Below the pieces are notes generated by a model, which was not told the DNA's origin, ran no database searches, and saw only the letters and a list, made by a program, of their open reading frames with translations. From contig JAUVGT010000118.1 of assembly GCA_030593645.1 (NCBI GenBank), forward strand, positions 1 through 11,873: a stretch of DNA of 11,873 bases. The letters run 5' to 3'. Origin of the DNA: Deltaproteobacteria bacterium (GTDB lineage: Bacteria; Desulfobacterota; Desulfobacteria; Desulfobacterales; JAUVGT01). Positions 6,982 to 11,873 of this stretch are shown in pieces. Both the position numbers and the translations under genes were made by a program. How positions within the stretch are numbered: position 1 is the stretch's first letter; each line of letters starts with the position of its first letter.

Positions 6982-8943
6982 TTAGTACGCCATACGCACC
7001 AGGGATTTCATTATGAGTGTCAATCCCATGGCTAACATACCGGTCAGACCCATACCGCACGAAAATCCCGCCAGCAGCACCGGGGCATACTGCCGCCATT
7101 GTTTACCATATTTTTTAAGAAAGTAATACCGGCCCAATAACGCACCGATAAGTTCCAGGATGATCCCATGGGGGGTACTTTGTCCCAGCCCGCGGACAAT
7201 ACCATAAACCAGGAGTACGGGCTGTCCGAGCATGCTGAGAACATAATAGGTTATCAGTCCGAATCCAATACCTGTAAACACCGTGGTACCGCTCAATGCC
7301 TGAAAAAAAAGAGAATTTCCTTCCAGGGTGGATGTCTGCATCAGCAGTGTGTTTAACGCCTGAAGGTGCCAAAGTTCCTGGGCATATGGATAACTGCTGG
7401 ATGGAATGGGCGCAAGGCGCCATATGAACTGGGAGAACAGGAGGCTGGCGATCATGACAATGGGAAATACGATGAACTCGGCTTTTATTATGCCTCTCAG
7501 ACTTGTACCGGTCAGTTCAATCTGCCTGAAGTTGACAGTGGCTTCCCCGTAATTATGAATGGGAATTGGAGCATACCATATCTCTATACCATGATAACCA
7601 AAATATTTAGCTCCGGCTATAAAGCTGGTTTCCCGGACCAGGGGCAGGCTGACAAATTGCCCGGCAATTCCTTCCATCCGTGCAGTGATATAGGATATGA
7701 CAGGGGTGTATACAAATCCGTAGATCAGGAAAAAGATCCATGGAAAACTTGGCACCAGGATCAAACAAAGAATCACATAGGACATGGTGGAGAAAAAGTA
7801 AATGGCAATGGCAATTTTGAAGTCAAAATCCCCCCTTCCTTCCGGAGGATTGAACAGGTCTTTCAAGCTGCCCCTGTTCTGGTGCCGGTCTTTTGAAAAA
7901 GATCGGAAGACCTGCCAAAGGCCGATGATACCGATTGCAAGTCCTATTCCGATACCAAAGCTCATATAAAAGTCAAAATTATTGGCAAATACGGTTTCAA
8001 CGGTTCCCATGCCCGGATGCCAACGGGTCAGTATACCGTGTTTATACAATAATGGATTTGCAATCATGGTGATGATCAGGCCGACGAATCCGCCGATCAC
8101 CGCCCAGAAGGGCAGCACCATGCCAAGGAACACCAGTCCAAGATCAAGCTGGATACCGGTGGCAACCGCAGGCAGAACCCCTTCAGTATGTCTTGTCAGT
8201 TCGACCCAGGGAATGGGAATCAGCCGGATCGGTTCCGTGAATATCAAGCCGGATACCGATGGGAGCAGGATATAAACACTGCCGAATAGAAGGCCGATCA
8301 TTCCTCCAATTGAAAATACGCGCCATTTCCAGCCCTTTCGCTTTTCTTCCTGGGATTCGGCCAGAGCCATGGTGCCCAGGGCACCCACCGGGGCCATGGG
8401 AAAGGGCAGTTTTTCAACGTCAGATGTAATGCGGTACAGGGCATATCCCAATCCGAACTGGTCTACCCGCTGGATGACCTGGGAGCCTACCAGCAAAAGG
8501 ATGGGAATCATCCAGTCCCGATGAAAAAATGTTCTTTCCAGTATGGACATGGATTCGGGCTGGGGTGCAATCCACAGCGGAATAAACTCGGTCAGGCCCA
8601 GCATCCTGGCGGCATCGGATTGGACCAGGTATTGGTTCCATAGAAGACCCTGAAAGGGAGATGCCATGGCCGCGCCGGCCATATAATACAACAAAAAGAT
8701 TTCCTGCTGCTTCAGATCAGAGTAGGCTCTTTTGGCAATTTCAGCAAAAAGAATAATGGTGACCCACCGGGCGGCCGGGCCGATACCGCTGCCGATGACC
8801 AATTGCAGGTACATGCTTCCCGGCATCATGAGAAAGCCAATGAATACAGCACCCACAATGGTTTTCCAGTTAAAACCCTCTTCAAAATGGTCGGGTGTGG
8901 CCAGAAGATCACGGTATTCTTTGAGTTCCTTGTCATCGTACAT
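6982..8943 (-). CDS. OPT-transporter-like polytopic membrane protein
   Basis: 653 residues with roughly 13-15 hydrophobic segments, an inner-membrane protein. It resembles oligopeptide transporter (OPT) family proteins: the cytoplasmic N-terminus leads to FNWKTIVGAVFIGFL, where OPT proteins start their first helix; EKLPFPMAPVGALG (177-190) parallels the OPT 'LpFP' block; the C-terminus holds several glycine-rich helices (TGIGFGLITYYVLS, VYGIVRGLGQSTPHG, GMGLTGMLAMG). Loops contain RWHPGMGTVETVF (307-319) and WYAPIPIHNYGEA (456-468). OPT proteins import peptides or metal-chelator complexes with protons; whether this distant member transports anything is unknown. ATG 8943 has a GGAG ribosome site seven bases upstream, 13 bp after the preceding membrane-protein gene, so the two are surely translated from one message and may form a heteromer. 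Membrane topology is firm, OPT relationship moderately so. Confidence 0.78.
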   Translation of the reverse strand: MYDDKELKEYRDLLATPDHFEEGFNWKTIVGAVFIGFLMMPGSMYLQLVIGSGIGPAARWVTIILFAEIAKRAYSDLKQQEIFLLYYMAGAAMASPFQGLLWNQYLVQSDAARMLGLTEFIPLWIAPQPESMSILERTFFHRDWMIPILLLVGSQVIQRVDQFGLGYALYRITSDVEKLPFPMAPVGALGTMALAESQEEKRKGWKWRVFSIGGMIGLLFGSVYILLPSVSGLIFTEPIRLIPIPWVELTRHTEGVLPAVATGIQLDLGLVFLGMVLPFWAVIGGFVGLIITMIANPLLYKHGILTRWHPGMGTVETVFANNFDFYMSFGIGIGLAIGIIGLWQVFRSFSKDRHQNRGSLKDLFNPPEGRGDFDFKIAIAIYFFSTMSYVILCLILVPSFPWIFFLIYGFVYTPVISYITARMEGIAGQFVSLPLVRETSFIAGAKYFGYHGIEIWYAPIPIHNYGEATVNFRQIELTGTSLRGIIKAEFIVFPIVMIASLLFSQFIWRLAPIPSSSYPYAQELWHLQALNTLLMQTSTLEGNSLFFQALSGTTVFTGIGFGLITYYVLSMLGQPVLLVYGIVRGLGQSTPHGIILELIGALLGRYYFLKKYGKQWRQYAPVLLAGFSCGMGLTGMLAMGLTLIMKSLVRMAY

Positions 8944-8956
8944 AAAATTCTCCGTA

Positions 8957-10951
8957 TTATGTGGGCAATACCTGGTATGCAGAACGGGTAAACAGGCCGA
9001 TAATGGCCCAGCCCCCGCCCATCAGGAAATCACCCATAATCAGTCCTACAAAAAAATACCGCATTTTTTCAAATAGTTTTACACCGCCGTACCGCATGCA
9101 GAGTGAATTAAACAGCCACCCAATGAAAAAACTGAGCCAGAGGATTTTCATGGCTGAGCTGTACACCATCAGATATCCAATGGGGTGAAGCGGCCACCAG
9201 TAAAACCGATGATAGCAGATCACCAGAATTGTCATGATCACGGCACCAAACGCGGTAAAAAACCGGATGGAACCACCTTGTTCCACGGTGTTTTGTATCG
9301 CGGGAATCAGATTATTATAGACTGATACCGTGGTCCGCGTAGCCCAGTCAAGCTGCAGTTCCCGGATGCCGTATTTATAGCACAAGAGGATCATGGCAAG
9401 GGCTGACACCGCAAGGCAGATGATCATGGTCAGGAAAATGACGGCTGCAATGGTACCTTTATTAGAACTTCTATATGTTGCTTTTTGAGCATGCAAAAGT
9501 GATGGGGACACAGCTTCGCGCAGGTCCACAAACAAAACTTTTTGGGTGACACCGGAAATCAAAAGTCCCAGGCTTGAAAAAATTTTTAGCCCCAGCAGGG
9601 TGTTGATGGCATCCAGGGGCGCGACTGTCAACGTGAAATAAGTCACACCGCCCTGGCAGACAACCCGGGTAGCTACCATGATAAACATGAAAAAAAAGAA
9701 AAGAATGATCATTGCATTTATTGCACTCACACCGTGTAATAAAAACCATGCCAGGATCACCAAAGAGCCTATGATCGAACCCCAGAAGGCCATGATGTCT
9801 ATTTGAAAATCATCGGGCCGTTCCGAACGGGTATGTTTGAAAAATGCATGGGTAGCGATGGTTTTAAAATGGAGCCGGGCCAGCCAGAACAAAAACAGGA
9901 AGAAGACAATAAAAGCGCCGATCATCTGGGTTTCTTCCGGCAGTGACAGGGTTGGCCCAAATGTAGTGCCCAGTTCTGACGCGGGAAAGCTGTACCCGCT
10001 GACTTTTAAAATACCGGTGAATAGCGCACCCAGAATAAAGAAAAACCAGAATGAAAACGAAACCTGTTTGGACGCCAGAAAAGCAAACCCAATGAATGCG
10101 GGATAAAAGTAAAGTTTGAGTTTCTCAAATCCTGTATAAATACCGTGCTCCGGAAAATACTCACCTGCCAGTATCAGGGTATTGATGTGGGGAACGAACG
10201 AAAAATAAAAATTAAGCCCGTTGAGCAGGTGCAGAAATAACGGGATGCTGATGCCGATTAATAAAAAGCGGTTTGATAAAAAAGATCCCAGGCGGTTTGA
10301 ATTCATGGCGTTTTGGATCATGACGGGGACAATTAATAGCGGGAAATTCATCCGTTCATTTTTAATCGCCTGTCGGTGAATCAGGCTTACTATGCATATC
10401 ATTAAAAAATAGCATGCCAGCATGAAAATGCCCCAGGATATAAAGGGGCGGGCCCAGGCGCTCCAAGGGATGGAACCCGCAACTTCTAACCAGTTCATAT
10501 CCCTGCCGCCCTCGATTCCGTTATACAGCAATTCGATGGCAGTATTGTTTTTTACAAACAGAGAATCCGGTAACAGGGGATGCAGAATCTGCTCCCACCG
10601 GTTACCGGAGGTGGCAAAATAGTAAGGAGCTGTCAGGTTAATGAAAAAGGTTCTTGCAAACCCGGTATAGGAAATTCCGGAAACAAGCACCATCATAATC
10701 CAGGAAAAAATCAGTTCAGATCCATTGAGCAATGAGAACCCTTTGAATAATTTCTGACCCAAACCTGAAAGGATTGTCAGACAGAACAAAATGAAAAATG
10801 GGGCCAGTGGAAAATATCCTCCGCCCAGGGGTGTGGCCTGGTTATATACATTGTTAAAGGGCGTTAACGCACAGATGAATACAGCAAAGATAAAACCAAT
10901 GATAAATGCCCTGGGCCTAATGACGATGGGGTTTGGAGAATTTTCAGACAA
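8957..10951 (-). CDS. DUF6785/DUF6784-like polytopic membrane protein
   Basis: 664 residues with about 14 hydrophobic segments. The pattern follows DUF6785 with DUF6784: a first helix ending ALTPFNNVYN (28-37), PLAPFFILFCLTIL, a helix around SELIFSWIMMVLVSG, GNRWEQ (116-121) after a small loop, and the family-like IKNERMNFPLLIVPV (196-210); the C-terminal part has WWPLHPIGY (585-593) and RYGGVKLFEKM followed by GLIMGDFLMGGGW, as in DUF6784. The family has no known function to me and is sometimes annotated as peptide transporter by distant OPT similarity. The start is TTG 10951 with AAGGA about nine bases upstream, 29 bp after the FtsX-like gene. The pairing of this protein with a second, OPT-like one suggests two dissimilar subunits of one membrane complex. 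The family name is recalled from motif pattern, not from a search. Confidence 0.78.
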   Translation of the reverse strand: MSENSPNPIVIRPRAFIIGFIFAVFICALTPFNNVYNQATPLGGGYFPLAPFFILFCLTILSGLGQKLFKGFSLLNGSELIFSWIMMVLVSGISYTGFARTFFINLTAPYYFATSGNRWEQILHPLLPDSLFVKNNTAIELLYNGIEGGRDMNWLEVAGSIPWSAWARPFISWGIFMLACYFLMICIVSLIHRQAIKNERMNFPLLIVPVMIQNAMNSNRLGSFLSNRFLLIGISIPLFLHLLNGLNFYFSFVPHINTLILAGEYFPEHGIYTGFEKLKLYFYPAFIGFAFLASKQVSFSFWFFFILGALFTGILKVSGYSFPASELGTTFGPTLSLPEETQMIGAFIVFFLFLFWLARLHFKTIATHAFFKHTRSERPDDFQIDIMAFWGSIIGSLVILAWFLLHGVSAINAMIILFFFFMFIMVATRVVCQGGVTYFTLTVAPLDAINTLLGLKIFSSLGLLISGVTQKVLFVDLREAVSPSLLHAQKATYRSSNKGTIAAVIFLTMIICLAVSALAMILLCYKYGIRELQLDWATRTTVSVYNNLIPAIQNTVEQGGSIRFFTAFGAVIMTILVICYHRFYWWPLHPIGYLMVYSSAMKILWLSFFIGWLFNSLCMRYGGVKLFEKMRYFFVGLIMGDFLMGGGWAIIGLFTRSAYQVLPT

Positions 10952-10980
10952 TGGAGATTTCCTTGTTTTTAGTATAGTGC

Positions 10981-11873
10981 TTACTGAGTATCCATCAATG
11001 TTTTATAGCGCATCTTTTCAGTGTTATCCAGGGATCGCCATACCAGTAATTGTTTTCTGACCAGATTGACAAAGCGTTTGTTGATCCGCCACCAGGTATT
11101 GGATTCTCCTGACTTACGTGTGATTTCCATCTTAAGTTCCTTAAAATTTTCCTGTTGTTCTGAACGCCTTGAAGTAATTTTTACATCCTGCATGACACCC
11201 AGATCAAAGGGTGCCAGCCATGCGGTAAAATCAATATGCAAATGATTTGCCTGCAGGTTTTTATGTTTAACTCTCAGATCATCCACGGAAAAAATACCAT
11301 GGGATACTTCCTGGTGGGAGGCCAGGAAACTGTATAGAAATCCTTGAGCACTTTGCTCTTCTTCCTTCTTCATTAAAAACGGAAGGTTTATTTTCAGAAA
11401 ATTTCCTTCGGCCTTTGTCAGTTTCCAGGCTCGGTCCACATCAGGAATGGCAATGGCTGCGGCTATGCGGGAAGGGTATATGGCAGATAAAATAACCACA
11501 AGCATGACCATGGCCATGGATAAAACACCGATTAAAGATGAGTAATTGACAGTAAGTCCGTTAAGAAGAGAAGTGCCGGCAAAACCCTTGGCCACTGTCT
11601 GGGCCAAAAGATATCCCGCTACGACAGAAAGTACGGCATAGGAAACGGCTTCTGCAATGAAAATAATAGAAACATGGGAAGGAGCCATACCGATAGATGT
11701 GTACACACCGATTTCCCGTTTACGTTCATACACACTGCCGATCATGGTATTCAGTACAATAAAAATAGAAATAAGGATGGGGATCACAATATTGGGGATA
11801 CCGCTGTAATTCAATGAATCACTGGCGTTATATACGTATACACCATCTTTTTCCCCCGAAAACAGCCAGAGAC
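10981..11873 (-). CDS. FtsX/MacB-type ABC transporter permease, C-terminal part
   Basis: 297 residues are visible; the reading frame stays open to the window edge, so the N-terminus lies outside. The FtsX domain is clear: a first helix then NTMIGSVYERKREIGVYTSIGM, the signature of the helix and cytoplasmic loop that touches the ATPase, a second helix (AEAVSYAVLSVVAGYLLAQ) and a last one (MAMVMLVVILSAIYPSRIAA). Such permeases work with a LolD/MacB-like ATPase to move lipoproteins, peptides or other substrates mechanically across the envelope. Oddly, about 150 residues follow the last helix, including FLYSFLASHQEVSHGIFSVD, WLAPFDLGVMQDV and WWRINKRFVNLVRKQ; ordinary FtsX permeases end soon after it. 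The two large membrane-protein genes follow at 29 and 13 bp, so they are one operon. The ATPase gene is expected just beyond the window. Confidence 0.9.
   Translation of the reverse strand, partial: LWLFSGEKDGVYVYNASDSLNYSGIPNIVIPILISIFIVLNTMIGSVYERKREIGVYTSIGMAPSHVSIIFIAEAVSYAVLSVVAGYLLAQTVAKGFAGTSLLNGLTVNYSSLIGVLSMAMVMLVVILSAIYPSRIAAAIAIPDVDRAWKLTKAEGNFLKINLPFLMKKEEEQSAQGFLYSFLASHQEVSHGIFSVDDLRVKHKNLQANHLHIDFTAWLAPFDLGVMQDVKITSRRSEQQENFKELKMEITRKSGESNTWWRINKRFVNLVRKQLLVWRSLDNTEKMRYKTLMDTQ

Noticed and set aside
7366..7896. 176-codon open frame on the plus strand
   Set aside because: It lies entirely opposite the OPT-like gene; its translation has odd composition and no recognisable motifs, as expected for an antisense shadow.

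Overview
The window looks like a chromosomal segment of a Gram-negative, sulfate-reducer-like bacterium, most plausibly Desulfobacterota (Desulfobacteraceae-like). This is an inference from the gene order Nif3 - C4 zinc-ribbon protein - rnpB, the long HPr-fusion protein next to ispD, and a family of small secreted proteins I associate with that group. No species-level marker is present.

Left block (about 1-4776, plus strand): a Nif3-like dinuclear metal protein, a coiled-coil/C4 zinc-ribbon protein, the class A RNase P RNA gene (rnpB), a 436-residue protein with a C-terminal HPr-like domain, and ispD (MEP isoprenoid pathway). These are housekeeping genes facing one way. The block is bracketed by two copies of one small imperfect palindromic repeat in opposite orientation (14-138 and 4626-4750, 120 of 125 positions identical). 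The repeat has about 20-bp terminal inverted repeats and no coding capacity, so it resembles a MITE or REP-like element.

Right block (4838-11873, minus strand; read from right to left): the C-terminal part of an FtsX/MacB-type ABC permease with an unusual cytoplasmic tail, cut by the window edge; two large polytopic membrane proteins, the first DUF6785/DUF6784-like and the second OPT-transporter-like; a small secreted protein; an unrecognised cytoplasmic protein built from two similar halves; and a PqqD-like small protein. Gaps are 29 and 13 bp among the first three genes. A 246-bp gap containing short 12-bp-period repeats and hairpins precedes the last three, which are 31 bp apart and then overlapping.

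The two blocks converge at the second repeat copy, whose hairpin may end transcription from both sides. The right block is the best candidate for an uncharacterised system: an ABC-permease-linked pair of OPT-like membrane proteins with a secreted partner and a PqqD-like peptide-binding partner. Its substrate cannot be read from the sequence.
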